Shown: piece by piece, positions 53,108 through 62,699 of the stretch
Layout of the letters: every line of letters starts with the position of its first letter
Position numbering within the stretch: position 1 is the stretch's first letter
Origin: Pseudomonas sp. FP1742
GTDB lineage: Bacteria; Pseudomonadota; Gammaproteobacteria; Pseudomonadales; Pseudomonadaceae
Direction: 5' to 3'
Assembly: GCF_030687145.1 (NCBI RefSeq)
Contig: NZ_CP117460.1
Location: forward strand, 5,766,001 to 5,830,000
Length of the DNA stretch: 64,000 nt
The notes under the pieces: generated by a model
The model's input: only the letters and a program-made list of their open reading frames with translations
What the model was told of the DNA's origin: nothing
Database searches by the model: none
Made by a program: the position numbers and the translations under genes

Positions 53108-53905
53108 ATGAATATCTACAGCTCTCGCCCCGTTGTCCTCTGTCTCTCCGGCCACGACCCTAGTGGTGGCGCCGGCTTGCAGGCAGATATCGAAGCCCTG
53201 CTTGCCCAGGGTTGTCATGCGGCTCCGGCCGTCACCGCCCTGACCGTGCAAGACACGGTCAACGTCACTGACTTCCGCGTACTCGATCGCGAGTGGGTGC
53301 TGGCCCAGGCCAATGCCGTGCTCAACGACTCCGAAGTCGCCGCCGTCAAACTGGGCATGCTCGGTTCCCTGGAAATGGTCGACACCGTGGTCGAACTGCT
53401 TTCAGCGCACCCGCATTTGCCAGTGGTCTGCGACCCGGTGCTGCGTGCCGGCGGTGGCGGACGACTGGGCAAGGACGAAGTCGGCTACGCCATGCGCGAA
53501 CGCTTGCTGCCGCTGTCGATCATCGCCACTCCTAACCTTCCCGAAGCCCGCATCCTCGCCGAACTGCCCGAAGGCACCGCCGACGAGTGCGCGGAAAAAC
53601 TCCTGCCGTTCGTCAAACACCTGCTGATCACCGGCGGCCATGGCGACGAACACGAAATCCACAATCGTCTGTACAGCCGCGACGGTCGCCGCGAAACCTT
53701 TACCTGCCAGCGCCTGCCCGGCAGCTATCACGGCTCCGGTTGCACGTTGGCCAGCGCCCTCGCCGGTCGCCTGGCCCAGGGTGAGCATCTCGTCAGTGCC
53801 GTACAGAGCGCGCTTGACTACACTTGGCGCACCCTGCGAGATGCGGAACAGCTGGGCAAAGGCCAGTTCGTGCCCCGCCGCCTGCCGCTGGATTTCTGTT
53901 CGTAA
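53108..53905 (+). CDS. thiD: hydroxymethylpyrimidine/phosphomethylpyrimidine kinase
   Basis: The 265-residue kinase makes HMP-PP for thiamine. Family features are LSGHDPSGGAGLQADI (residues 13-28), KLGMLGS near 80, DPVLRAGGGGRL near 110, and GSYHGSGCTLASALAG near 210. The start at 53108 is chosen because the open frame upstream contains the REP repeat and is not real coding sequence. It is followed by thiE 32 bp later. Confidence 0.95.
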   Translation: MNIYSSRPVVLCLSGHDPSGGAGLQADIEALLAQGCHAAPAVTALTVQDTVNVTDFRVLDREWVLAQANAVLNDSEVAAVKLGMLGSLEMVDTVVELLSAHPHLPVVCDPVLRAGGGGRLGKDEVGYAMRERLLPLSIIATPNLPEARILAELPEGTADECAEKLLPFVKHLLITGGHGDEHEIHNRLYSRDGRRETFTCQRLPGSYHGSGCTLASALAGRLAQGEHLVSAVQSALDYTWRTLRDAEQLGKGQFVPRRLPLDFCS

Positions 53906-53937
53906 CATTTGATGCGTAAAGCGCAGAGGCTTGTCCG

Positions 53938-54561
53938 ATGAAACTACGTGGCCTGTACGCCATTACCGACAGCCAGTTACTGGCCGGTAAATTTCTTTCG
54001 TACGTGGAGGCGGCGCTCGAAGGCGGCGTCACCCTGCTGCAATACCGCGACAAAAGCACCGACGAGGCCCGGCGCCTGCGCGAGGCCGAAGCCCTGCGCG
54101 ATCTGTGCGAACGCTACAAGACCCAACTGATCATCAATGACGACGCCGAACTGGCCGCGCGCCTGAATGTCGGCGTGCACCTGGGCCAGACCGATGGCCC
54201 GCTGATGCCGGTGCGAGCACTGCTCGGGCGGCAGGCGATCATCGGCTCGACTTGCCACGCGCAACTCGAACTCGCCGAACAAGCCGCCAAGGAAGGTGCC
54301 AGTTACGTCGCCTTCGGCCGCTTCTTCAATTCCAACACCAAGCCCGGCGCACCCGCATGCAGCCTCGACCTGCTCGACCAGGCCCGCAGCAAGCTGCACC
54401 TGCCGGTCTGCGCGATCGGCGGCATCACCCTGGACAACGCCGCCCCGCTGGTGGCCCACGGGGTCGATCTGCTGGCAGTGGTGCATGGCCTGTTTGGCGC
54501 CGACAGCACAGCTGAAGTGACGCGTCGCGCCCGCGCCTTTAACGAATTGTTCAAATCCTGA
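53938..54561 (+). CDS. thiE: thiamine phosphate synthase
   Basis: The 207-residue TIM-barrel enzyme joins HMP-PP and thiazole phosphate to give thiamine phosphate. Motifs seen: [14 protein letters not shown] near 30, [13 protein letters not shown] near 65, GVHLGQTD near 80, and [10 protein letters not shown] near 160. The length fits ThiE. It stands between thiD and hemL in one direction, probably as an operon. Confidence 0.95.
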   Translation: MKLRGLYAITDSQLLAGKFLSYVEAALEGGVTLLQYRDKSTDEARRLREAEALRDLCERYKTQLIINDDAELAARLNVGVHLGQTDGPLMPVRALLGRQAIIGSTCHAQLELAEQAAKEGASYVAFGRFFNSNTKPGAPACSLDLLDQARSKLHLPVCAIGGITLDNAAPLVAHGVDLLAVVHGLFGADSTAEVTRRARAFNELFKS

Positions 54562-54577
54562 TTTTGAGAGCCAAATA

Positions 54578-55861
54578 ATGTCTCGTTCCGAAACCCTGTT
54601 TGCCAATGCCCAGAAACACATTCCCGGAGGCGTGAACTCGCCTGTTCGTGCGTTCAAGAGTGTTGGCGGTACGCCGTTGTTCTTCAAACACGCCGAAGGC
54701 GCCTACGTCACCGACGAAGATGACAAGCGTTATGTGGATTACGTCGGTTCCTGGGGCCCGATGATTCTCGGCCACAGTCACCCGGACGTGCTGGACGCGG
54801 TACGCAAACAGTTGGAGCACGGCTTGTCCTACGGCGCCCCGACCGCGATGGAAACCGAGATGGCCGACCTGGTCTGCTCGATCGTGCCGTCGATGGAAAT
54901 GGTGCGCATGGTCAGCTCCGGGACCGAAGCGACCATGAGTGCGATCCGTCTGGCCCGTGGTTTCACCGGCCGCGACAGCATCATCAAGTTCGAAGGCTGC
55001 TACCACGGTCACTCCGACAGCCTGCTGGTCAAGGCCGGTTCCGGCGCACTGACCCAAGGCGTACCGAGCTCGGCCGGTGTACCGGCGGCGTTCGCCAAGC
55101 ACACCCTGACCCTGCCGTTCAACGACATCGACGCGGTCGAAACCATGCTCGCCGAAGTCGGCCAGGACGTGGCCTGCATCATCGTCGAGCCAGTGGCCGG
55201 CAACATGAACTGCGTCCCACCGGCACCGGGTTTCCTCGAAGGCCTGCGGACCCTCTGCGACAAGCACGGCGTGGTGCTGATTTTCGACGAAGTGATGACC
55301 GGTTTCCGTGTCGCCCTCGGCGGTGCCCAAGCTTATTACGGCGTAACACCGGACCTGAGCACCTTCGGCAAGATCATCGGTGGTGGCATGCCCGTGGGCT
55401 GCTTCGGCGGCAAACGCAAAATCATGGAATACATCGCGCCACTGGGCCCGGTCTACCAGGCCGGTACATTGTCGGGTAACCCGCTGGCGATGGCAGCTGG
55501 CCTGACCACGCTGCGTCTGATCAGTCGTCCGGGTTTCCACGCCGAGCTGAGCGACTACACCAGCCGCCTGCTCGATGGCCTGCAACAGCGCGCCGATGCC
55601 GCCGGCATTCCGTTCGTGACCACTCAGGCCGGCGGTATGTTCGGTCTGTACTTCAGCGGCGCGGACGACATCGTGACCTTCGATGATGTGATGGCCAGCG
55701 ATGCCGGCCTGTTCGGTCGTTTCTTCCACTTGATGCTCGAAGGCGGCGTGTACCTGGCGCCGAGCGCCTTCGAAGCCGGCTTCACCTCGATCGCCCACGG
55801 CGAAACCGAGTTGAAACTGACGCTGGACGCCGCCGAACGTGCCTTCGCCGCACTGAAGTAA
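54578..55861 (+). CDS. hemL: glutamate-1-semialdehyde 2,1-aminomutase
   Basis: The 427-residue PLP enzyme makes 5-aminolevulinate for heme. The lysine-containing segment [15 protein letters not shown] near residue 265, [19 protein letters not shown] near 145, and [15 protein letters not shown] near 240 are all present. It lies 16 bp after thiE, a common arrangement in pseudomonads. A strong hairpin ends the transcript. Confidence 0.96.
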   Translation: MSRSETLFANAQKHIPGGVNSPVRAFKSVGGTPLFFKHAEGAYVTDEDDKRYVDYVGSWGPMILGHSHPDVLDAVRKQLEHGLSYGAPTAMETEMADLVCSIVPSMEMVRMVSSGTEATMSAIRLARGFTGRDSIIKFEGCYHGHSDSLLVKAGSGALTQGVPSSAGVPAAFAKHTLTLPFNDIDAVETMLAEVGQDVACIIVEPVAGNMNCVPPAPGFLEGLRTLCDKHGVVLIFDEVMTGFRVALGGAQAYYGVTPDLSTFGKIIGGGMPVGCFGGKRKIMEYIAPLGPVYQAGTLSGNPLAMAAGLTTLRLISRPGFHAELSDYTSRLLDGLQQRADAAGIPFVTTQAGGMFGLYFSGADDIVTFDDVMASDAGLFGRFFHLMLEGGVYLAPSAFEAGFTSIAHGETELKLTLDAAERAFAALK

Positions 55862-55870
55862 ATCTGCGAC

Positions 55871-55898
55871 GCTGACGTTGGCGATTGCCAGCGTCAGC
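55871..55898 (+). terminator. terminator hairpin after hemL
   Basis: GCTGACGTTGGC and GCCAGCGTCAGC form a 12-bp stem with one G-U pair and a 4-nt loop, followed by TTTC. It ends the thiD-thiE-hemL unit 10 bp after the stop. Confidence 0.8.
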
Positions 55899-56085
55899 TT
55901 TCACCTACATCCGCACCCTTTTTCCTGCTCAGCTGCCAATAATCCCCCGCAAAGTGGGTGATATAGTCCCCGCGCAGCAGAAAAACGAGTAAAGACTTTG
56001 TAAGGTTGGCCCTGCTTATTTCATAATGCGCGCTTATTGGATCCCTCGACGGGTCCGCGCGCCCCTCAGAGGTAAGTCGATTCCC

Positions 56086-56640
56086 ATGAACCGCACCGGC
56101 CGCACCCTTGCATTGGGCTGCCTGTTGCTCCTTCAGCCCCTGCTCGCGCTCGCACAAGCAGGCGGCAACTCGTTGTTGATCCCGGCAATGGGTCGCTGCA
56201 CCCTCAATACTCAGCCGCAAGACCTGACGCAAGCGCTCGCCGCCTGCCAGAAAGCGTCGGATGAAGGGGATGCGCAAGCGCAATACGAGTTGGGTGAGTT
56301 CTACTACGAAGGCAAAAACGTGCCGCGCGACCTCAATAAAGCCCTGAGCTACTTCGAAAAGGCCTCGCTGCAAGGTCATGCCCAGGCGCAATTCAAACTC
56401 GGCACCATGTTCTTCCATGGCGAAGGCGTACCGGCCAATAACATTCAGGCGTATATCGTGCTGAAAATGGCCGCGGTCAACGGCGCCGAAGACGCGCTGG
56501 ACACCGCCGACGAAGTCGCCGAGAAAATGCCCCGCGAAGATCTGGAAGTTGCCACTCAGGTGCTGGGGCAAATTTTCCGTAAATACCTGATGGAATTGCA
56601 AAGCGCCGACGGGCGTACGCCGTTTTCGCCATTGCCTTAA
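56086..56640 (+). CDS. exported Sel1/TPR-like repeat protein
   Basis: The 184-residue protein has a signal peptide (TLALGCLLLLQPLLALAQA) and two Sel1-like repeats: DAQAQYELGEFYYEGKNV (about residues 65-82) and HAQAQFKLGTMFFHGEGV (about 100-117). Such repeats mediate protein contacts in the envelope. The start at 56086 was chosen because it opens the signal peptide; codons upstream look non-coding. No close functional partner is evident. Confidence 0.85.
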   Translation: MNRTGRTLALGCLLLLQPLLALAQAGGNSLLIPAMGRCTLNTQPQDLTQALAACQKASDEGDAQAQYELGEFYYEGKNVPRDLNKALSYFEKASLQGHAQAQFKLGTMFFHGEGVPANNIQAYIVLKMAAVNGAEDALDTADEVAEKMPREDLEVATQVLGQIFRKYLMELQSADGRTPFSPLP

Positions 56641-56663
56641 CTTCTGCGTCGATCTTTGCCCCC

Positions 56664-56758
56664 TTCGCGAGCAAGCCCGCTCCCACATTGGATCTCTGTG
56701 TTCACAAATCATGTGTTCACATCGGATAACGTATGGGAGCGGGCTTGCTCGCGAAGGG
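56664..56758. repeat. REPIN, inward-TGTGGG class
   Basis: TTCGCGAGCAAGCCCGC at left and its inverse at right, with spacer GATCTCTGTGTTCACA and a variant right edge (GTATGGGAGC). It lies between convergent genes. Confidence 0.9.
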
Positions 56759-56777
56759 GGCGACTCGGTCTTGAGGC

Positions 56778-57107
56778 TTACTTCTCAGGCATCGGCATCG
56801 GAAACGGCATGACATTGCCGACCGCGCCGCGGGCTTCGCTGATTTTCGGGGTGCCGAGGCGTTCGACCTCGTCGATGCGCACAATCGAATGCATCGGCAC
56901 AAAACTGCGCACAACGCCTTCGAACTGAGCCTTGAGCTTTTCTTCGCTCGGATCGACGACCACTTGCGTGCGCTCGCCAAAGACGAACTCTTCCACTTCC
57001 AGGAAGCCCCACAGATCACTTTGATAGATCTGTTTGGCATACATTTCATACACCTGGCCCTGATTGAGGAAAATCACCTTGTAGATTGGAGCTTCACGTT
57101 TGGTCAT
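56778..57107 (-). CDS. DUF1820 family protein
   Basis: The 109-residue protein starts MTKREAPIYKVIFLNQGQVY and matches the small DUF1820 family found in gamma-proteobacteria. It has no signal peptide or membrane helix and ends in a Pro/Met-rich tail. Function is unknown. It is divergent from miaB; the start at 57107 fits homologues. Confidence 0.88.
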   Translation of the reverse strand: MTKREAPIYKVIFLNQGQVYEMYAKQIYQSDLWGFLEVEEFVFGERTQVVVDPSEEKLKAQFEGVVRSFVPMHSIVRIDEVERLGTPKISEARGAVGNVMPFPMPMPEK

Positions 57108-57241
57108 GGTGGGCGGGTAACACATCGGGGATAAAAATGAGGGCGCGAACTATAGCATAGCCACTGGACGCGCAGCGGTAGGAACCTTGGGACATGTTCC
57201 CTATAATGCGCGGTTCTTTGAATCACGTGATGAATCTTTCC

Positions 57242-58570
57242 ATGGCCAAGAAGCTTTACATCGAAACCCACGGTTGCCAGATGAACGAGTACGACAGCTC
57301 GCGCATGGTCGATCTGTTGGGTGAACATCAGGCCCTGGAAGTCACCGCCCGCGCTGAAGACGCCGACGTGATCCTGCTCAATACCTGCTCGATCCGTGAA
57401 CGCGCCCAGGACCGGGTGTATTCCCAGCTCGGCCGCTGGCGTGAACTGAAGCTGGCCAACCCGGAAATGGTCATCGCCGTCGGCGGTTGCGTGGCCAGCC
57501 AGGAAGGCGCGGCCATCCGAGATCGCGCTCCATATGTCGACGTGGTGTTCGGCCCGCAGACCCTGCACCGCCTGCCGGAAATGATCGACGCCGCGCGCGC
57601 GACCAAACTGCCGCAAGTCGACGTCTCGTTCCCGGAAATCGAAAAATTCGACCACCTGCCCGAACCGCGCATCGATGGGCCGAGCGCTTACGTGTCGGTC
57701 ATGGAAGGCTGCAGCAAGTACTGCACCTTCTGCGTGGTGCCTTATACCCGCGGTGAAGAAGTCAGCCGGCCGTTCGACGACGTGATTGCCGAAATCATCC
57801 ACCTGGCCGAGAACGGCGTGCGTGAAGTGACCCTGCTGGGGCAGAACGTCAACGGCTATCGCGGGACCACTCATGATGGTCGTCTGGCTGACCTCGCGGA
57901 ATTGATCCGGGTGGTCGCCGCGGTCGATGGCATCGACCGGATTCGCTACACCACCTCGCACCCGCTGGAGTTCTCCGACAGCCTGATCCAGGCCCACGCC
58001 GACGTGCCGGAACTGGTGAAACACCTGCACTTGCCGGTGCAATCGGGCTCCGACCGGATCCTCGCGGCGATGAAGCGCAACCACACTGCGCTGGAGTACA
58101 AGTCCAAACTGCGCAAACTGCGCGCCGCCGTGCCGGGGATCTGCATCAGCTCGGACTTCATCGTCGGTTTCCCCGGCGAGACCGAGAAAGATTTCGAACA
58201 GACCATGAAACTGATCGAAGACGTCGGCTTCGACTTCTCCTACTCGTTCGTCTACAGCCAGCGCCCGGGCACCCCGGCCGCCGATCTGGCCGACGAAACG
58301 CCGGAAGAGCTGAAAAAAGAACGCCTGAATGCCCTGCAACATCGTCTGAACCAGCAAGGGTTCGAAATCAGCCGACAAATGGTGGGCTCCGTTCAGCGGA
58401 TTCTGGTCACCGATTATTCGAAAAAAGACCCTGGCGAACTCCAGGGCCGTACCGAGAATAACCGTATCGTCAACTTTCGCTGTGACAATCCGACCCTGAT
58501 CGGCCAGTTCGCCGACGTGCACATCGATGCCGCGCAACCGCACTCACTGCGCGGTTCGTTGATCCAGTAA
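57242..58570 (+). CDS. miaB: tRNA methylthiotransferase MiaB
   Basis: The 442-residue radical SAM enzyme adds a methylthio group to i6A37 in tRNA. The N-terminal cluster cysteines are in [22 protein letters not shown] and GGCVASQ; the radical SAM motif is GCSKYCTFC near residue 155; a TRAM domain closes the protein. The start at 57242 is the canonical [12 protein letters not shown]. Confidence 0.97.
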   Translation: MAKKLYIETHGCQMNEYDSSRMVDLLGEHQALEVTARAEDADVILLNTCSIRERAQDRVYSQLGRWRELKLANPEMVIAVGGCVASQEGAAIRDRAPYVDVVFGPQTLHRLPEMIDAARATKLPQVDVSFPEIEKFDHLPEPRIDGPSAYVSVMEGCSKYCTFCVVPYTRGEEVSRPFDDVIAEIIHLAENGVREVTLLGQNVNGYRGTTHDGRLADLAELIRVVAAVDGIDRIRYTTSHPLEFSDSLIQAHADVPELVKHLHLPVQSGSDRILAAMKRNHTALEYKSKLRKLRAAVPGICISSDFIVGFPGETEKDFEQTMKLIEDVGFDFSYSFVYSQRPGTPAADLADETPEELKKERLNALQHRLNQQGFEISRQMVGSVQRILVTDYSKKDPGELQGRTENNRIVNFRCDNPTLIGQFADVHIDAAQPHSLRGSLIQ

Positions 58571-58585
58571 CAGCGCATTCCCCCC

Positions 58586-58674
58586 TGTGGGAGCGGGCTT
58601 GCTCGCGAAGAGGGAGTGTCAGTCGACATCAATGTAACTGACACACCGCTTTCGCGAGCAAGCCCGCTCCCACA
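58586..58674. repeat. REPIN, outward-TGTGGG class
   Basis: TGTGGGAGCGGGCTTGC at left and its inverse at right; the spacer GTCAGTCGACATCAATG is identical in sequence to that of the copy at 22945. It lies between miaB and phoH. Confidence 0.92.
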
Positions 58675-58786
58675 TAGACCACGCCCGACCATGAATCAGA
58701 TTGGTCTGTTTAAGAGCTTTCGCACCCAGGCGACTGGCGTTATCCTTGATTTCATCATAATTGCCCCAGGGCGGCTAAATACGACC

Positions 58787-59791
58787 TTGAACGCACCCAT
58801 AGAACCACATCGTTTCATCCTCGAGCCTTTTGAGGCTCGCCGCTTCGCCAATCTGTGCGGGCAATTCGACGAGCATCTGCGCTTGATCGAACAGCGCCTC
58901 GCCATCGAGATCCGCAACCGCGGAAACCAGTTCGAACTGATCGGCGAACCCAAGCACACCACCTCCGCGGAAAACCTCCTGCGTCGCCTGTACCGGGAAA
59001 CCAAGGGTACCGAGCTGTCGCCGGACATGGTTCACCTGTTCCTGCAGGAATCGGCCGTCGAGGAACTGGATAACCACTCCCCCGCCGAACCGTCCGTCGC
59101 CTTGCGCACCAAAAAAGGCATGATTCGCCCGCGCGGCCTGAATCAACTGCGCTATGTGAAGGAAATCCTCGGTAACGACATCAATTTCGGCATCGGCCCG
59201 GCCGGTACCGGCAAGACCTATCTGGCCGTTGCCTGCGCGGTAGATGCGCTGGAACGCGAGCAGATTCGCCGCATCCTGTTGGTGCGTCCGGCGGTTGAAG
59301 CGGGCGAAAAGCTCGGCTTCCTGCCGGGCGACCTGTCGCAAAAAATCGACCCGTACCTGCGTCCGCTCTACGACGCGCTCTACGAAATGCTCGGCTTCGA
59401 ATATGTCGCCAAGCTGATCGAGCGTCAGGTGATCGAAGTCGCACCGCTGGCCTACATGCGCGGTCGCACGCTGAACAACAGCTTCATCATCCTCGACGAA
59501 AGCCAGAACACCACCGTCGAACAGATGAAGATGTTCCTGACCCGGATCGGCTTCGGCTCCACGGCGGTCATCACCGGTGACATCACCCAGGTCGACCTGC
59601 CACGGGGCACCAAGTCCGGGCTGCATCATGTGATCGAAGTGCTCAAGGACGTTCCGGGCATCAGCTTCACCCACTTCCAGCCCAAGGACGTGGTGCGCCA
59701 TCCACTGGTGCAACGCATTGTCGAGGCTTATGAACGCTTTGAAAATCGCGCCGCCGATACAGCGCCAAAGGACACCCCGCGCGATGCTTGA
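58787..59791 (+). CDS. ybeZ: PhoH-family ATPase (YbeZ)
   Basis: The 334-residue protein has a Walker A motif [13 protein letters not shown] near residue 145 and the Walker B-like [14 protein letters not shown] near residue 235. Homologues usually begin at NAPIEPHRF, which here follows a TTG at 58787 rather than an ATG; an ATG at 58691 in the same frame would add 32 residues. YbeZ acts with the YbeY nuclease in rRNA handling. Its end overlaps ybeY by 8 bases, as in a coupled operon. Confidence 0.9.
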   Translation: MNAPIEPHRFILEPFEARRFANLCGQFDEHLRLIEQRLAIEIRNRGNQFELIGEPKHTTSAENLLRRLYRETKGTELSPDMVHLFLQESAVEELDNHSPAEPSVALRTKKGMIRPRGLNQLRYVKEILGNDINFGIGPAGTGKTYLAVACAVDALEREQIRRILLVRPAVEAGEKLGFLPGDLSQKIDPYLRPLYDALYEMLGFEYVAKLIERQVIEVAPLAYMRGRTLNNSFIILDESQNTTVEQMKMFLTRIGFGSTAVITGDITQVDLPRGTKSGLHHVIEVLKDVPGISFTHFQPKDVVRHPLVQRIVEAYERFENRAADTAPKDTPRDA

Positions 59792-60278
59792 GCTTGATCT
59801 GCAACTCGCTACCGAAGCGTCAGCTCCCAGCGAAGCCGAGTTCCGCCAATGGTGCGAATTGGCCCTGCGCCAGCGTACCGCCGACTCCGAAATGACCATC
59901 CGCCTGGTCGATGAAGAGGAAGCCCGTGAACTGAACTTCACATGGAGGCAAAAAGACTACGCTACAAATGTTTTGTCATTCCCGGCCGAGGTCCCCGACG
60001 AGTTTCTCGATATCCCGTTACTGGGAGATCTGGTGATCTGCGTGGCCGTGGTCGAGCGCGAAGCCGCCGAACAAGGCAAGGCACTCAATGCCCATTGGGC
60101 GCATCTGGTCATTCACGGCTGCTTGCATCTGCTTGGTTACGACCATATAGATGATGAAGAAGCCGAAGAAATGGAAGCACTGGAACGAACGTTGCTTGCA
60201 GAACTGGGTCATCCGGACCCTTATGCGGACGACGAAACAGACACATCCCCTATCGTTACAACAAAGGATTCAGAGTAA
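59784..60278 (+). CDS. ybeY: endoribonuclease YbeY
   Basis: The 164-residue protein carries the zinc motif [11 protein letters not shown] (near residue 115) and matures rRNA and checks ribosome quality in the known family. Its ATG lies 8 bases before the end of the PhoH gene's stop codon, and CorC follows 5 bp later. The tail is acidic and Thr-rich. Confidence 0.95.
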   Translation: MLELDLQLATEASAPSEAEFRQWCELALRQRTADSEMTIRLVDEEEARELNFTWRQKDYATNVLSFPAEVPDEFLDIPLLGDLVICVAVVEREAAEQGKALNAHWAHLVIHGCLHLLGYDHIDDEEAEEMEALERTLLAELGHPDPYADDETDTSPIVTTKDSE

Positions 60279-60283
60279 TCGCT

Positions 60284-61123
60284 ATGAGCGAAGATCGATC
60301 GAGCAACGGGCAGAAGTCCTGGCTGGGTAAGCTCACCCAGGCTTTTGCCCACGAGCCGAAGAACCGCCAGGAGCTGCTGGAGCTGCTGCGCGATGCACAC
60401 CAAAACAAGTTGCTGGACAGCGAAGCGCTGGCCATCGTCGAAGGCGCCATCCAGGTTGCAGACCTGCAAGTACGGGACATCATGGTTCCGCGCTCGCAGA
60501 TGATCAGCATCAAGGCGACCCAGACACCCCGCGAATTCCTGCCAGCCGTGGTCGACTCGGCCCACTCCCGCTATCCGGTGATCGGCGAAAGCCACGATGA
60601 CGTGATGGGCGTGCTGCTGGCCAAGGACTTGCTGCCGTTGATCCTCAAGGAAAACGGCGACAGCTTCAACATCAAGGACCTGCTGCGTCCGGCCACGTTC
60701 GTGCCCGAGTCCAAGCGCCTGAATGTGCTGCTGCGCGAGTTCCGCGCCAACCATAACCACATGGCCATCGTCATTGACGAATACGGCGGCGTGGCGGGTC
60801 TGGTGACCATCGAAGACGTGCTCGAACAAATTGTCGGCGACATCGAAGACGAGCATGACGTCGAAGAAGACAGCTACATCAAGCCGCTGCCCAGCGGTGA
60901 CTTCCTGATCAAGGCCCTGACGCCAATCGAGAACTTCAACGAGTTCTTCGACAGCGAATTCTCCGACGACGAATTCGACACTGTTGGCGGCCTGGTGATG
61001 AGCGCGTTCGGGCACTTGCCAAAACGCAACGAAATCACTGAAATCGGCGCCTATCGCTTCCGCATCCTGAACGCCGACAGCCGTCGGATTCATTTGCTGC
61101 GTCTGACACCTATAGCTCGGTAA
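60284..61123 (+). CDS. corC: CorC/HlyC-type CBS-domain protein
   Basis: The 279-residue protein has a CBS pair (residues about 65-190, including VRDIMVPRSQMISI and GGVAGLVTIEDVLEQIVGDIEDE) and the CorC/HlyC C-terminal domain. CorC-like proteins influence Mg/Co transport in E. coli and Salmonella. No transmembrane segment is seen. It lies between ybeY and lnt in one operon. Confidence 0.93.
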   Translation: MSEDRSSNGQKSWLGKLTQAFAHEPKNRQELLELLRDAHQNKLLDSEALAIVEGAIQVADLQVRDIMVPRSQMISIKATQTPREFLPAVVDSAHSRYPVIGESHDDVMGVLLAKDLLPLILKENGDSFNIKDLLRPATFVPESKRLNVLLREFRANHNHMAIVIDEYGGVAGLVTIEDVLEQIVGDIEDEHDVEEDSYIKPLPSGDFLIKALTPIENFNEFFDSEFSDDEFDTVGGLVMSAFGHLPKRNEITEIGAYRFRILNADSRRIHLLRLTPIAR

Positions 61124-61137
61124 CTCTAAGGATTGAA

Positions 61138-62661
61138 ATGCGCTGGATAACCCGCCCCGGCTGGCCCGGTAACCTGCTGGCCGTGGCGGCCGGTGCACTT
61201 ACCACCCTGGCCCTGGCGCCGTTCGATATCTGGCCGCTGGCATTGCTGGCGGTCGGTTTCTTCTATGCCGGCTTGCGCGAACTGAGCCCCCGTCAGGCCC
61301 TGGGCCGTGGCTGGTGTTTCGGTTTCGGCCTGTTTGCCGGCGGAACCAGTTGGATCTACTACAGCATTCACAACTTCGGCGGCGCTTCGGTACTGTTGGC
61401 CGGGTTCTTGATGCTGCTCTTCACCGCCGCGATTGCCTGGTTCTTCGCCCTGCCCGCCTGGATTTGGACACGCTGGTTGCGCCGTAACGAAGCGCCGCTG
61501 GGCGATGCCCTGGCGTTTGCAGCGTTGTGGGTGGGACAGGAAGCCTTTCGCGGCTGGTTTCTCACCGGCTTTCCATGGCTCTATTCCGGTTACAGCCAGC
61601 TCGACGGCCCACTGGCCGGGCTCGCGCCAGTCGGCGGGATGTGGCTGATTTCCTTCGCTCTGGCCCTGACCGCCGCGCTGATCTACAACGCACCGCGTCT
61701 GATCCGCAGCGGTCGCAAAGGCTTTATCGCCATGGGTGTGTTGCTGCTGGCCGGTCCGTGGGTGGCCGGCATGGCGCTCAAGCAGCATGCCTGGACCAGC
61801 CCTTCGGGCGCGCCGCTGAGTGTTGCGGCGATTCAGGGCAACATCGAACAAAGCATGAAATGGGATCCGGCGCAGCTCAACGCGCAGTTGGCCCTATACC
61901 GCGACATGAGTTTCAGCTCAAAACCCGTCGACCTGCTGATCTGGCCGGAAACGGCGGTCCCGGTACTCAAGGAGTCCGCCGAGGGCTATCTGAACATGAT
62001 GGGCAGCTTCGCTGCAGATCGTAAATCCGCGCTGATTACCGGCGTACCGATTCGCCAGGAAGTCCATCACGAGAAGCGTTTCTTCAACGGCATTACCGTT
62101 GTCGGCGAAGGCGATGGCACGTACCTGAAGCAAAAACTGGTGCCGTTCGGCGAATACGTTCCGTTGCAGGAAGTCTTGCGCGGCCTGATCGCCTTCTTCG
62201 ACCTGCCGATGTCCGACTTTGCCCGCGGGCCAGCCGATCAACCGCTGCTGCAGGCCAAGGGTTATCAGATTGCGCCGTACATCTGCTATGAAGTGGTCTA
62301 CCCGGAATTCGCCGCCGGCCTCGCCGCCCGCAGCGATTTGCTGCTGACCATCAGCAACGACACCTGGTTCGGCACCTCGATCGGCCCGCTGCAACACTTG
62401 CAGATGGCGCAGATGCGCGCACTTGAGGCGGGCCGCTGGATGATCCGGGCCACCAACAACGGCGTAACCGGCCTGATCAACCCGTTTGGCCAGATCACCG
62501 CCAGGATTCCGCAATTCGAACGCGGCATCCTGTACGGCGAAGTGGTGCCGATGCACAACCTGACGCCGTATCTGCAATGGCGTTCGTGGCCGCTGATCAT
62601 CATTTGCCTACTGTTGTTTGGCTGGGCGTTGATGGCCAACCGAATGGCGAAGACCGTTTGA
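61138..62661 (+). CDS. lnt: apolipoprotein N-acyltransferase
   Basis: The 507-residue inner-membrane enzyme adds the third acyl chain to lipoproteins. It has several N-terminal helices (residues about 10-210) and a periplasmic nitrilase-like domain with the triad visible: LIWPETAVPV (Glu), KQKLVPFGEYVP (Lys) and PYICYEVVYPE (Cys). The C-terminus has one more helix. It ends the miaB-to-lnt block; a strong hairpin follows. Confidence 0.96.
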   Translation: MRWITRPGWPGNLLAVAAGALTTLALAPFDIWPLALLAVGFFYAGLRELSPRQALGRGWCFGFGLFAGGTSWIYYSIHNFGGASVLLAGFLMLLFTAAIAWFFALPAWIWTRWLRRNEAPLGDALAFAALWVGQEAFRGWFLTGFPWLYSGYSQLDGPLAGLAPVGGMWLISFALALTAALIYNAPRLIRSGRKGFIAMGVLLLAGPWVAGMALKQHAWTSPSGAPLSVAAIQGNIEQSMKWDPAQLNAQLALYRDMSFSSKPVDLLIWPETAVPVLKESAEGYLNMMGSFAADRKSALITGVPIRQEVHHEKRFFNGITVVGEGDGTYLKQKLVPFGEYVPLQEVLRGLIAFFDLPMSDFARGPADQPLLQAKGYQIAPYICYEVVYPEFAAGLAARSDLLLTISNDTWFGTSIGPLQHLQMAQMRALEAGRWMIRATNNGVTGLINPFGQITARIPQFERGILYGEVVPMHNLTPYLQWRSWPLIIICLLLFGWALMANRMAKTV

Positions 62662-62671
62662 CTCAGGCCCG

Positions 62672-62699
62672 GTGATCATTCCCCTGCGGGAATGATCAC
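62672..62699. terminator. hairpin between convergent lnt and ydcF
   Basis: GTGATCATTCCC and GGGAATGATCAC make a perfect 12-bp stem with a 4-nt loop, lying 10 bp after the lnt stop. Its right arm spans the ydcF stop codon (62696-62698), so the last codons and the terminator overlap. No T-run follows on either side, so its strength is uncertain. Confidence 0.75.

Noticed and set aside
54551..55798. 415-codon minus-strand frame opposite hemL
   Set aside because: Antisense of a well-supported PLP enzyme; composition is His/Gln/Arg-rich with no domain.
57104..58543. 479-codon minus-strand frame opposite miaB
   Set aside because: It is the antisense shadow of a GC-rich gene whose radical SAM motifs and length are unmistakable on the plus strand; the antisense protein has no recognisable domain.
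22945..58674. Repeated palindromes considered as a CRISPR array
   Set aside because: The copies are scattered singly over 35 kb, each is itself a pair of palindromes, and there are no regular spacers or cas genes. They are REPINs.
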